From NCBI GenBank assembly GCA_003255065.1, contig QAOA01003631.1:1145665-1209664 (forward strand): DNA of 64,000 nt, in the 5' to 3' direction. The DNA comes from Cercis canadensis (lineage: Eukaryota > Streptophyta > Magnoliopsida > Fabales > Fabaceae). The first letter of the stretch is position 1, and each line of letters begins with the position of its first letter. The notes beneath the pieces were generated by a model. That model made no database searches. It worked only from the letters and a program-made list of their open reading frames with translations, and was not told the origin of the DNA. The position numbers and the translations under genes were made by a program. This document shows, one piece after another, positions 1 to 20,359 of this stretch.

Positions 1-985
1 ATGGCCATTATTAGAAACAACATTATCCAAAATAAAGACCTTAAATACATAGCTATTTGGCCCAATAATAATAACAAATTACAAATATTAATGACCAAAC
101 AACTATGTGCTAAAGTCTTCACTCTAGTCTCAGCTTCTTTGGTGTTGCTACCTTGGATCGCATCAAAAAAAAAATCATTCGGCCGTAAAATTAGGTCAAT
201 TATGTTGAGACGAATACAACTTTTTCGAATGTCGGTCTTTTTTTTCCCATGCGAAAATTCAATTTCATTTGTTGGTTGTATTTATTATCTGGGTCTAGTT
301 TTATCGCTTTAGCCCACGGGCTATGTCCGATATTATAAGAAGTACGAAGCCCAAATAGCCCTAACTCCGGTAAAATAGCACAACCAACAAATGAAGGGCC
401 TAATCTACAAAAGCCGATTAGATCTTCTGGCATGCCTTTTAACCATGACTATTTGTGCACAATTATACCCCCAAAAAAAGTACAATTTATGCTATTTAAT
501 TTTTTTCTCTGCCAAATTTAAATTCTAAAATTGGTACACATAACAAAAAAAAAAATCTATTTGTGAGAAAAACAAATGCAATAACAATTTGTGTGAATGA
601 ATGAAGAAGAACTCTAGCTAAGTGGAACGTATTTCTAGTCTTAAAGTGACCTTTTATTCTCTCTTCCTTAATTCGAATATCATTGATTGCAAATACAATA
701 ACTATTTATCTATTGACAAAAAAAAAAAATTTGTTGCAAATGGATGTGTTTTACAAGAACATTTTTGCATATTTCTTTGACTTCATTTTCCACACATATA
801 ATGCCATATATTATATACATTTTTTTTAGAAAATTAATATGGCTAAATAATAGTACTGTTATCCCCCAATGTTATCTCAGATTTTCATTATTTTTCCCGC
901 CAAACTAACCGGAAAATGACAAATTGAGGTTGATTGGAATTTGTGGGCAGGAGCGAAAGGATCAATGAGTTCTACAACCTGATTC
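1..985. other. AT-rich non-coding stretch, no gene seen
   Basis: I see no supportable gene here. Open frames on both strands (for example 1-312 on + and 200-433 on -) match no family I recognise and contain low-complexity runs. The block at about 180-440 is a little richer in GC than its surroundings and could be an old repeat fragment, but no terminal repeats are visible. Confidence 0.5.
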
Positions 986-1397
986 TCGCTAGAGAATAAG
1001 ATCCACAATTTGTTGCCATTCGTTTTTTCAGCTTTAGAGGCGATCTGTTTGCTTAAATGAATGAAATTGACTTATATATGATCCTGACTGACTCCTCAGT
1101 AACCGTAGAGTTGATCTACATCTCCTTATTTGGTTAAGCAGATCATAGATTGATATTGATAGCAACTGTCACTATCCCAATTTGGAGGCAANTCGCTTGA
1201 GAATAAGATCCACAATTTGTTGCCATTCGTTTTTTCAGCTTTAGTGGCGATCTGTTTGATTAAATGAATGAAATTGACTTATATATGATCCTGACTGACT
1301 CCTCAGTAACCGTAGAGTTGATCTACATCTCCTTATTTGGTTAAGCAGATCATAGATTGATATTGATAGCAACTGTCACTATCCCAATTTGGAGGTA
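986..1397. repeat. Near-perfect ~206 bp direct duplication around a single N
   Basis: Bases 986-1191 and about 1193-1397 are almost the same sequence, separated only by an N at 1192. They differ at a handful of positions: near the left end, at the TTAGAGG/TTAGTGG and GTTTGCTT/GTTTGATT sites, and at GGAGGCAA/GGAGGTAA at the right end. This is either a recent tandem duplication or, more likely, two contig ends or haplotypes that were joined instead of merged. No gene lies in it. Confidence 0.85.
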
Positions 1398-4300
1398 ACT
1401 ATGTATGCTTTTGGTTATCAATATCATATATTCAATCTGCTTTTTGATGATAATTAGAGTTAAGGCACTGATACGAGTGAATTATGGAGATTGCAAAATT
1501 TTTCTTTTATTTCTTTACTTTCAAGTGAGGTTTGATGGTGATGAATGATGATTGACAAAGTTGGGATATGAACTGAAAAAGTAGTGTGCCGCAAAATTTG
1601 ACGATAGAGAAGCAGATACCTTTCTGAAAATGAAGTCGGCTCCCAAGTAATCCAAGTCGTTGCTTCCACATCCTATGAATCACTTTCACATTTACTACGA
1701 CTATGAAATAGAGGAGGGAAGGTTGACTTAGTCGCGCAATTGAACAGGGAAATTTATTTAAGAATAAAAAATACATTCATTATGTGACCAAAATAGGAAG
1801 AAATTTTGTATGAAGATAAAATTAATTGTCATTTTGTATAAATAATTAAGAGGATTTAAAGACTTAATTTGGGGATTGGGGCAAGTATTGAATGTTATTG
1901 TATAAATAATATGTCCTTTTCTTATTAGTAGCACTAGCATTAGCATATCATCAAGCGTGTGTAATCCACTAAACAAGTAGCGGAGATCTCATCTGGGTAA
2001 GGTAAAACCTGGTAAATTCCTGCAATTCAATGTGCTGTTTTGGCGTTTGCCTTAATTAAGATGTCTGATTGTAGGCTTGTAGCAAGATGGCCACGAGATA
2101 AACAAATTAAATAACTGAATTATACTTTCTTTATCCTGAATCCATCTCGAATTTCTAAAGTTTCGGTGCCGAAAAGGTCAAAGTGATCAGAAAATGTGGA
2201 AGGTAGGCAAAACAGTTTGAATTTTGACAGAATAATTAAAAGACAGAATAGAGTTACAAAAAGGCAAGTTAGACGGGAATGTTGAAAGTACTGTCAGCCC
2301 ATTAAGATAAATAAAGTTGTACTTCATGGGTATAATTTAATCAATTAATTAATTAGTTAGAGTCCATGAAATTAGTTGATGACCCACCAATATCGGTTTC
2401 TCTCACTGTTATGGCTAGTCTCAAATTGCTCCATTAAAAGATTAAGATTAGGTTTTAGTTCCTGAATTATCAAAAAAAAAAAAAGTTGTCTTGATTCATT
2501 CAATAGTCAGTCCTATAATATAACTTTGTCAATCCTTGAACTTAATGCTCTGTGTTAAGTTGTTCTGATCAAGTCAAAGTGATTTGATATTAATAACTAT
2601 ATTTGTAAGAAATTATTATTAAAAGGTTAAATATAATTATTTAATACCATAAATAAAATTAAAATTTAAAATAATTAATTCAAACCGTTTGATTTATTGA
2701 GCTGCTATCTATTAAATAAAAAAAAAAAGATCGTGTAAATCATCCAATTATCAATATATGAATATTCAATAATTGATTAAAAGTTAGTCTTCTCATGTGT
2801 GTCACAAATTGAATAAAATGCCGATAATTGTATTATTATAAGTATCTAGAAGTGATGAAGGCAAGAGAAGGTTGAGAAGCAGAGGACTCCAAATTGTAGT
2901 GAGAAGTCAGAAACAAAAACAGAGTGTTGGGGTATTTGATAGCGTCAAGTGCGAAAAGTCTGACTAACTTGTTCGATCAAATTACACAAAATTAAGAGCA
3001 ATATCATTATCGAATTAAATCTTCTCTTTCTCTAAAAGATCGATCGAGCAAGTCTTTGGTCAATTTGCAGCCAAATTTCACGACCTTTGCAGTACATTAC
3101 AAATATTCTTTAGTGTCATATTTCAACTCGATGCTGTACTCATATTTGATGTCAACCATCAACCACCTCTTCATCCGCGAGCTAACCTAATGTGGGCAGT
3201 TTCTGTCAGCTAATAGTGCATAAAACAAAATTTAACTATATCTTTTTTTTTTTTGGTAAACAATTTTAACTATAGTACACTCTTTTAGAAATTTCAGAGT
3301 CAGACTCAAATTATATAATATTAAAAATGGGTCAAAATAAAATTTATAGAAAAAGATAAGCTAGACCAAAATTCCTTTCGAAAAAAACATCCACGTCAGA
3401 CTCAACGTGGACATGCATGTATGTTGAGGGTAGTTCAAAAGTTTGATGAACACTTTTGCTTTCTTTTTAGGCACACGTGGACCCTTAGAACGTTTGGTTG
3501 CCTTTCTTCTACCAACTTGTAAGTTGTAAATTTGTAATTAAAACATGCATAGCACGGACACTGCGTCTACCTCTACCTTAACATTATGATGACCTTAATT
3601 TGTTTTCCCCTTTTATTTATTGGGAGCTATATTATGAGAAAGCACATATTCATTCAAAAAGTAAGATTTATGCCTAAGAAGTAAGAACTTCATAATAAAG
3701 CTCAACTAATATATATGTATCTTCCTATTAGAGTCTTTGAGCTTAATTAAATATATATATATATGTATCTTCCTAGCAACTTTGGAGAAAGAGAACACAA
3801 AGTAGATATATTATTGACAGCACAGATGCTAAACTCAAAACCTCCAACTTCTAAACTATACCTATAACTTAAAACACATATAGCAAACCCGAACTCTCCC
3901 TCTACATTATTATGTGGACAGTTATGGTCCAACAAGTAATCAACGAAGGCCGACACGAAAACGCGGTTTCTTTAACTGTGGGCAATGAACGAAGTAATCA
4001 TCCTCAGGCCGAAAATAAGCTATATATTTTCAGATTGCAGCTTTTTCTGATACACGCGTTGGTTCAAACAGCTTGCTCTTCGTTCACTCCTCTTTCATGG
4101 CAGATTGTAACCTCCGATCTCCATTTTTTCATTTCTTCTTTCTTACCTTCTAATCTCTCTCTCACATAAGCAAGAGGCTACACAATATGAGAAACATAGA
4201 ACTTCTACGATAGAACACCTAATACATAATTATTAGGGTGTTAAGGCCAAAAAAATCATTAAGAGTATACCTACCTTTCTCTCTCTTGTATTATACAAAG

Positions 4301-4878
4301 AGATAATCTTTTCTATTCTCTAAATACTCCTCTTGGTGAAGAAGAGATTTTAAGAGACATGGTAAGTCTATACTTTCACCCGTAACTTGGATACCTAGCT
4401 AGGATCATGAAAACGTAGGCTATCTCATGATTGAAGATTTCTACATTTTCATTATCATATGTGTTTGGAATTCCCAAGTGAGAGATTAGGCAAAAGTTAC
4501 GTAAGACAAGTGTTTTGCTCAAATCATGGTTTAAAAGTGTAAAAACTAAACCAAAAACTGTTTTAATATAGAAGTACTTAATATAAGTGTATATCTTGCT
4601 TATATGAGAGTAAAAATAGGAGCATGTTCAATCTATAAGGTTTATATAGACATGATGGTTTGAAGTTATATTCCTGATCAGTTTGTCAAGGGTTAGAGAA
4701 AAACCGATAAGCTGAATGCAGTAGTATGTTTCTTCAAACAAAAACTTCATTGATAATTAATGCTGTAACTCAATCCAAATTTCATAAAGCAAAGATAGAA
4801 TATCGAAAGAGTCTTAAAAGAGAGAGATACCGATATAAGGAAAAACATTGAAAGAAAGCGTCATATGTATCCAAGTCT
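1398..4878. other. Non-coding stretch downstream of the ERF gene
   Basis: No coding region is recognisable. The stretch holds A and T runs and a short TA repeat near 3750. The right end, roughly 4700-4878, should contain the 3' untranslated region of the ERF gene, which ends at 4879 on the minus strand. Confidence 0.5.
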
Positions 4879-6054
4879 TCATCGATTATTCCAATTCTGT
4901 GGTGGATCAGAACAAGAAGAAGAACCTCCAAACTGCATCGAAAACCTTTGAAGCTCTTGTTGTTGTTGTTGAGATAGTCCAGAAGATGACGATGAAGAGG
5001 AAGATGCAGCTGGTAGCGGCTGTGAAGAAGAAAGCATGTCCCTTGAATAGAAAGGAGGAGGCAGGCCATAATTGAAGTTGTTATTATTCGCAGTCCCCAG
5101 AATTTGTGGATATTGCAAATTAGGAGTAGAATAGGTGTCTTGTGGAAAAGGAGGATAGGTAGCAGTAGCAGAAGATACTTGTTCATGAGTAGTACTGCTT
5201 GAAATGGCATGTATATCAGGACGATTTGTGAGGAAACCAAATTCACCAGTCCCTTGAACCCTTTCAGGAAAATTGAGCTTAGCTTTGCTTCCTTTGAATC
5301 TAAGAGCTGCTTCATCGTATGCAAGCGCTGCAGCCTCAGCAGTGTCGAAAGTTCCAAGCCACACTCTCGCTGCCTTCTTTGGATCTCGAATCTCTGCCGC
5401 CCACTTTCCCCATGGCCTTTGCCTTACTCCTCTATAATGTCTCCTTCGTATGTTCCCTTCATTAATACAAAAAAGAAATAGTTGCAAATAAAGTTGCAGG
5501 GGATAAAGAAACCCTAAATATTGCACTAAGTTTAATTCTGAGGGAGAGACTGGAGCATAAAAGCATAATTTAATTAAGGTGCAACATTGGTTTGTGAACT
5601 CTTTGACCCAGAAAACGGTTATGCTACAGAAAAAAGCCAGACGAGAATGGATTTTTGCAGACTCTCTTATGGTTAAACCCATTTATTCATTTATTAGTCT
5701 TTAAATTGAATCTGAAAACTATAACTCGATGGTGATGATCGATGTGATGAGAAAACAAAAAAATCATAATCATGGCTAGGTATAGTAATGATTGTTAGGT
5801 ATGTAAGTACCTTGATCTTGAACCGTTTGGGATGGTTCATTTTGAGCCGCGCTGGACTGGGGCATGGGTAATGGGTGTTGAAGTGGATCATTAATGTGGG
5901 TGCCACTGCCGCCAATAACTTGAGTAAGGGCGGAAACTATGGCAGACATGTCTTGTTGGGATCGAGCAGAATAGATTGGAAACAAGTGGTTCTCGTCTTC
6001 TTTCTCTTTCGCTTCTTGACAAGGAAGCGACCTTTTTCCATGTTGTCGATCCAC
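4879..6054 (-). CDS. ERF114: AP2/ERF transcription factor, group X (ERF114/ERF113 type)
   Basis: DNA-binding transcription factor of the ethylene response factor family. Two coding exons: 6054-5811 and 5456-4879, joined by a GT-AG intron (GTACTTAC donor, TAATGAAG acceptor). The product is 273 residues. Residues about 22-50 hold the group X N-terminal motif ([20 protein letters not shown]), followed by SALTQVIGG. One AP2 domain lies at about 88-147 ([39 protein letters not shown]). The tail is rich in Ser and Gln (runs of eight Ser and five Gln), typical of an activation region. Known relatives (RAP2.6L, ERF114, ABR1) act in wound, ABA and axillary-growth responses. Oddity: the codon at the expected start (6054-6052) is GTG, with TGA five codons upstream; the next in-frame ATG is codon 36 (5949). 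The N-terminus may come from a split ATG, a non-AUG start, or M36. It lies beside the copine gene, as in Arabidopsis. Confidence 0.9.
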
Positions 6055-9000
6055 TTTAGTAATTGATCAATTCAGATTACATGAACATCTAAGATAATTA
6101 TAATAATTCACCAGAGGAGGCCGCACCGTATTAATATCTCGATGGGAATATTACCTATCTTTGTTCCATTTCTCAGACCAAACCTGCCAAACAACAATAT
6201 TCGCTATGATCGATCAAACATAAAGGCAAAAAACCTAAAAACAGAGATACAAGATTTAGAGTATATATGGAGAAGGGGAAGTTAGGGTTTTGCTTAAGTG
6301 ATCTTCTATATAGCTGCCTCGCGCCAGTGGTGTGAAACTGAGAGAGTACGCAAAAGAAATGTAGATGTAAGAAGTCCACCTTTCTCTTTTTTTTTTTCTC
6401 CCTAACCACTTCTTTTGTTTTTCGGTGGGACACTCCCCCACGCTTCTCCATATAAAAATAGGAAATGGTTTTTTTATTAGTGTTATACACACCATTCTTA
6501 TATTCACATTTTTCACAATTATTTATCCAGTAATTAAAATCTGCACCATAAATATTTAATTGAATTACTTAAAAAAAATTAAAAAAATGCTCAAAGTTCA
6601 GTGGGCCCACAGTGTGCAAGGAAATGGGACTGCAAGGTGGTAAGTCTAAGATAGATATATTTTGAGTATTGTTAGGGAGTCACATCTTTTTTGACAAATT
6701 TATTATCAAATTAAAATGTAGTTATAATTATTTTTGGATAAAAATAAAGTGGTAGAGATCATATAATCATTCAAAGATAGTTATAAATACATTTGAGGCA
6801 ACAAATTTGTCAACAAAATTGATTATTTAGTATTTTTCATATTTTTTTAAAGAGAAATAGAAAAATTATCACCTAAAGCGACCTATCATGGACAATTCTG
6901 TTGCTGTTATATATATATATATTTTTGAGACATTTTGGGTACATTCAAAAATTTTAAAAAATAAATAAGTTGCTCTAACTCTAAAAAGAGGCGCACTACA
7001 ATTAGTAAATGTACATCATCACAAGATTATTTTTTTCTCCATAATTATATAAAATTGTTTCAATCGATATCTTTGTTCCCGTCATATATGAATTATCTTC
7101 TCTTATCTTTGTTCCTGCCATATATGAATTATATTTCCTCTTCATCACAAAAATTTAGGACCATAAACTATGTTTAAGAACTGAATCAACTAATGAAATC
7201 AAGTCAAGGCTTCAACCATAGTTAGCACTATACGGGACGGAAATTAAATGTTAAAATATACATACGAGTATAATATAAATTTTTTTATTGAAGAAACAGT
7301 CAAATATATGGTGAAACATATGAATCTAACAAATATATGTATAAAAAATTATACAAGTATATCACGTTTTATAATGAAAAGTTCATTATCTAAAATATGG
7401 ATTCTATATAGTAATTTTTAATATATTATCATGAGTATTATAATATATTTTATTGACTAAAACTAAAAAAAAAATTATTTTTAATCAAAACACTTATTAT
7501 GTTTTTTTAATAAGAAAAAATACCTAATATTGAACTTATTGTTATATATGAATCATATCTCAAAATACTTAATATTGATAAAAATTGTTAGTTTTGATTA
7601 AAAATATTATAATAATAGTATAACAAAAATAAGAGTTAAGATTAAAGTTATATTTACATAAACTACAAGTGCAAATAAGAGAAAATAAAAGTTTATCTAC
7701 ATATATTAGGTAAAAAATAAATATAAAGGAAAAAAATAAACTAATTTGAAAAGAAATTTTTTATTCATTAAAACGTTATAGAACGTTTTATACATTATTT
7801 TTATGTGAGTTTTCAATTAAACGCGTATTTTACTGATTCTTTGATTTCAATACGCCAAACAGAAGTTTTATTCAAAATTACAAACTTGAAGATATTATAT
7901 GTGTTTTAGCTAACTATGACTTCAACGAATTGGATTGGTTTGATTTTTAACAGATTTATTTGACTTTGATTTTGTTTTAAATTTAAAAAACATTTTGAAT
8001 ATATATATATATTTATTTATTTATTTATTTCTCTGACTCTATTGTACGATAATATTATATAATACCAATAGCATGTAGTTATCAATGTTGGTTAATTGAT
8101 TGAAGGTTAGGCTTAAAAACCGAATTAGAGCAAAATGCATTTGTAACATAATTATATAAAGTTACAGATACTAATAGCAAAAGAATGAAATGATATCCAC
8201 AAGAAAAGTGAGAATAAGTTCCCATTAAGTGGGATCCTTGCCTGAATCTCATTTCTCATTACTTTTCACCCCATATACCTTTAGTCTAAAAGCTGTGGAG
8301 ACTAAGAAAACGGCTGTGACTAGCACGATGTTCTTGAAGCTTCTGAGTTCTAATATTCAATCAAAAATTAAAGTTCACTTAATTTTTTTGGAGAGGTAAA
8401 GGTAATTTATGTTCATATTTACTGGTTTTAAATTGACCTAACATTATGTCCTTATGGTTATTGTTCTAGGATCACATTTAAAAAAATATGGTTGCAAAAA
8501 ACTTCTGTTCTTTGATGTAATTAACTAATTCAATGAATGTGTTTGTATTGATAGTAAGCAAGCAATTTGCGGCAAACCCATTAAACTAATAGCTTTGATT
8601 TTTATTTTTATTTTTACTTTTCCGTCTATCATTTCTGCACGAGAGAATTTACTATCTTAGGAGGGGTATATATATATATAGCAATGGAACACCATGTTAT
8701 CAAATTATATAGTTATACTGAGGGTATTGAAATTGACTCTTGAGTAATATTGAATTACAATTGTAATATTAAATTATCTGTAATACTAGCATATCAGACA
8801 CTATAATTCCAATTAATTATCTAATTTAAAATAAAGATTAATTTTTTTTTAATAATCATTTCAATTCAAATACATAACCTGCAAACCTAATAGTACATGC
8901 CTGAATTAAATTTTAAGCATGCATACCACACGCCCTCTTAAGACTTTTTAACATATTCTCTGATTAAAAAAATCATATGCTAAAATTATTTTCCAGCCCC

Positions 9001-9247
9001 CTCCTACGAAATAGTCGTCCGAACCCGTAAAACAAAAAGCAATCATGGACATTTTAATCAGACACGTCTTAAAAATATATGACAGCAAGCTGCCCGGTTG
9101 CCCCAACCCGCAAGGATTAGCAGGAGTCGTGCCCTCTAGCGAAATTTAATGATTTAAGTCACTGAAAATGGCCCCGAAAATGAAATTGCACAATGATAAA
9201 AAAAAAAAATAAAAAAAAAAATTTAATATGTACAGTCTTTTACATGA
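6055..9247. other. ERF upstream region and AT-rich spacer
   Basis: 6055-6500 probably holds the ERF 5' leader and promoter. The minus-strand frame 6490-6173 there is rich in basic residues, overlaps the leader and is not a recognised protein. 6500-9247 is strongly AT-rich with TA runs (6910, 8000, 8668) and an ATTT tetranucleotide run near 8009-8030. I see no gene or complete transposon. The last ~70 bases hold the copine 3' untranslated region. Confidence 0.45.
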
Positions 9248-16109
<6,862 letters not shown>

Positions 16110-18374
16110 TCAATTTTAACTTCAAAGGCTTAGTGTCTGTGCCTTGACTTCGGTCTACACGTCGACCTTAGCAGGTGACCAGCGACAAACTCAGAAATGG
16201 AAAACGAAAAATTTAAGGAAAGTGACAAATATAACATTGAGAAAACCAGACCCAGTACTAGTACTACTATCTATTATCTAATATCTAATTTGGCTAATAA
16301 TGATTTTTTTTTTTCGTGGACCATTTTGGAATCCATTTATTAAGAAAAACGCGTTTTTAGGTGTAACTTAACAAAGAAAATTGGTCGGGATATTATTTCT
16401 TCTTTCATATATAATTGTTTTTGTGATAGTTAGATAAAACTAAATTTATTAGTTAGTGGTATAAGAAATAAAAATTTAAATATAAGACTTCAACTTTTTT
16501 AAAAATATTTTAAATTAATTGTTATATATGTGCTTATTTTTTTTCATATATAATTTGTTTGTAATAATCATATTATATGCATAGAATAATAATCAATTAA
16601 TATATTATATACTCTATAAAATATTCTATATGAAGATTCGTGGTCATCGTCATTTCAACGATTCAAACAAAGTTTTTTTTACTAAATAAAATTATAAATG
16701 TAAATGCATTATGCTCCTATTTAACTCTCTAACTCCCCTCTCGAAGAAAAAGAGAGAGAGAGATAACAATAGAAGTAAAGGTCAATTTCGCATACGTGGA
16801 AATAGGAGATTCTCCAAAAGTAAATTCCATGAATTATTTGTTGAGTTGGTTTGCGGACTTTATTGGAAGATCCGGGTAAATACCAATTGGTTCATATTTT
16901 GGAGTGGAAGTGGCAGTCTCAATCGGCAAAATTGCCTTGCCATGGCAATATCCTTTGTACGTCAGGCTAAGTCAGTCAACTCCACCACTTCAGACACTCA
17001 TGCCAATTTATCTTTCTCATAGTATTTCGGGATATGTCCATCTTGATTTACCTTCAAGTTCAAGGAAAATGTTACAAATATTTTGTTCATTTTCTGACAC
17101 CAAACATAAATGTCCCAGAACGAAGTTTCCTATTGTGAACTTTCTACATCGGTACATTCCTATAATGAACTTCAATTACACGCTGCCGGAGAGAAATCTG
17201 CTATTATGATGGGTTATTTTGTTAATAGTATTCAATACCATACAACAAATTATTTTCTTCTGGAGCTGAATATGATGATGTTTTGCATTTAGGTAGCCAG
17301 TCTAGGGCAGCAAATTATGAATTAGTAAAATGCTGATAGCACCCTACGACCTCTTTCCCCCCCTCCACACTTTGTCTCTCGACAATGACCCTCTATCAAT
17401 AACCTTAAGTACAGCCTGTTAGATCTCATTTTAGTTGTTTTCCCTTTTTCTGAGGGATTTGAATTTAAATCATAATAATCATGGGATTATAGTTCTATTC
17501 TCTGATTTGAATTTTTTTTTAAAAAATAATACGTGAAGGACTTCTCCTCGTGTTCTTTTACGTGCGCTAAAAGCAGAGAGACCAAAAAGACAGAACAAAC
17601 TATGACCAAGAAAAGGGCCATGCATGTCCACAGGGAAGGAGCATTTATAGGTTGCAAAGCTTGACGTGACCACCTAAAAGTATAACACTATGACTATGAC
17701 TCCTATTATTTTTCCTTGTTCATGAACGTGCTCAGTGCACCTCACCATCTCACCAATCAGCATTTTTTATTTGTTTTTTTTTTTTTAACTTTGCTTTAAA
17801 CTCTCAAAAAGAAGTGTGTCCCTAATTTTCTACCCATACACTAATTAGGCAAGACGATGTGGGCTTAATGGAAAAAAACTTCAATCTTTGAGTGCATCAA
17901 AAGATTCATGGTGGAGAAAGAATATGAATGGACCAATACAATAAGATCCATATCACAACTTAGTAGTAATTCTCAAGTGAATTGTGTACCAAAATGTCAC
18001 CAAGTCAACGAGCAAAAATGGGCACGAAATCAACCACTAGAAGAAGGGATGCATGATAATGACAGGCACGCGCAGGGTTACGTTGTTTACAGGGACTTCT
18101 TTCAAATTTTCAAACATATTGCCTGCTGCATTAGTGCTTGCATTTGCAGGCAATAAGAGTAGGATGAATTCTTCAACAAACTAATTGATGAATTGGAGTT
18201 CCAGTGGCCAAAAACTACTTGCATTGGCAAGTACCAATCAATGACAACAGTAATTTCAGTATATTACATAAACTTAGCAGGGCAGATGTTTCGTTACTTT
18301 GCAGGCCACTATCCCACTTGTGTTATTAAGCAGTATGTTTAAGTGGCACCTAGAGATGTACTTAAGGCCCCAAT
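16110..18374. other. Spacer between the copine and DCD genes
   Basis: This holds the copine promoter and 5' leader on its left side and the 3' untranslated region of the DCD gene on its right side. It has AT-rich blocks at 16260-16700 and long T runs near 17510 and 17780. Open frames at 16711-17292 and 17908-18156 on the plus strand show no family signature and are not called. Confidence 0.5.
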
Positions 18375-20294
18375 TTAACGTCTTGAGCTGCTGGACCAAC
18401 CTATTTGGATATGTGATTGTGGGGCTGGCTGACTATATGAATCTGCTGAGACCATGCCTAGGTTGCCTTCAACAGCATTCTCTCCTCGTGGAACAATATT
18501 CTTTCTCTGAATGTATGACTGATAATACTCATTTCCCACACCAATTTGTTGAACACCAGATGTTATCCCTTGTACAGCTCCACACCTAGGTGACAACAGC
18601 AACATTAGAGATTGACAACTTCATTACAAGTAAACAAGAAATTGGGAAAATGCTGTAGATAACTTATGATAGTTCAGCAAACTTATAAATTTTTAATTGA
18701 CTGTCATGCATTGGTTGTGATAGATAAGGAAATGATTTCTCCACTATGGAGTTCGCCGGTATTTTTTAGACAACCCAGCTTTAGCCAATAAGAAGCATCT
18801 CTGTTTCCCATGAATATGATTTCAAGAAGAAAGAGCATGGGTAGGTGGCAATGGCCTACATAGAAATTAATCTCCCTGTTCAGGTTAGAAATACTTCTCA
18901 AATGCCAAAGGATGCTGACGTAATTAAATGGATTTCATTGCATAGATTATTGCCAAAACTATATTATCAGCATCAAGGATAGGAATAAAGTTGAGAAATA
19001 CCCTTGATATGAACACAATGCAGAGTAGGCAAACTCTTGAGGAACGTATGGAACCCCAACTTCCGCAGAATGATAAGGATAACTTGATAATGAGGAAGCA
19101 TGTGACTGCATAATAGCATTGACATGGCCCATATTCATCATGGAGTAATGAATATCAGGTTGTGCGTTTAGGATATTATGATGCATATATTGAGGACCGG
19201 GCAATGAATGAGGATGACTGCTCCCCATATTTGCCATGGAGGAAAGAAAAACAGGTTGTGGGTTTGGGACATTCTGATGTATTGTATACTGAGGATCTGA
19301 CAATGATTGAACACAAGTGCTGCCTACATTAACCATGGAAGAAGAAAAATCAGTTTGTGGGTTCACAATATCCTGACGGATATGTTGAGGATCTGGCAGT
19401 AATTGATAATGGCTGCTGCCCATCACAACTGCATAAGTATTCTCCATAGGACTTACTGGGTGATGAAGCTGATTTCTTGAAGTTTGGGATTGCATAGACT
19501 GTGCTGGGATTGAATCTAGCATCATAGTTTGCTTGATGACAGGATAAGCATTTTCAGTAGACACCATGAGTTCATTTGTATGTCTAGAGTTCAATTGCCA
19601 TGGAACTTGACAAGGTGACATCCTAGTTAGAAACGTGTCATCAGGAAAAGACGACCCCAATACATGCTGAAAAACATTATTGACTGGTGGAATTGGCATC
19701 ACTGAGGAGGAGCGAGTGTTGGTTAAAACAGGATGCCTGGGTGCAGTAGACAATACTGATAATGGGCGAAACTATGATAACAGACTTCTTACCTGCAATA
19801 TAACAACAAATTCTAACAAAGAAAGACAGTAGCCATACACAAATTTTTTTTTTTCAAAAAAAGAAAGGCTTAAATACACTTTTAGTCCCTCTAATTTGCT
19901 AAAAGCAGCAATTTGGTGCCCCACTTTCCAATTTCAACAATCAAGTGCAACCCAGTTAATGGATTGGACTTGATTGTCAAAATTAACAAGTGACAACCAA
20001 ATTGTAGCATTTAGCAAACCACCCAGACTAAAAGTGTATTTAAGCCTAAAAGAGAAAAAAGTAGAGAGAAAAGATGAAGAAGAAGAAGAAGACTGATATA
20101 ATAGTGATTAAATTCATTTACTTGAGGTTTACAAAACTTACTTGTCTAACATTGAGTTCAGGGCTAAATTTGTCGGAGTCTTTCTGGTAATTATCTTGAA
20201 TGGCGTGTTTAAAGCAATGCTCTGGCAAGGGTAGACAGTCCATGTAAATTTTGAATCTCACCTGAACATTCAAAGGGACCAAGCAGGCAGTTAG

Positions 20295-20359
<65 letters not shown>

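Noticed and set aside
1..312. 103-codon open frame at the left edge
   Set aside because: No recognisable domain, irregular composition, AT-rich context and no splice or neighbour support.
4782..5357. 191-codon open frame on the minus strand
   Set aside because: It overlaps the AP2 exon in another frame and is Leu/Ile-rich without motifs; a shadow of the ERF gene.
6451..6460. TATA box for the ERF gene
   Set aside because: TATAAAAATA reads on the plus strand, opposite to the gene; the minus-strand reading is a poor TATA match.
20297..20359. Z-DNA or promoter function for the (AT)n(GT)n run
   Set aside because: It is intronic and explained as a plain microsatellite; nothing else supports a role.
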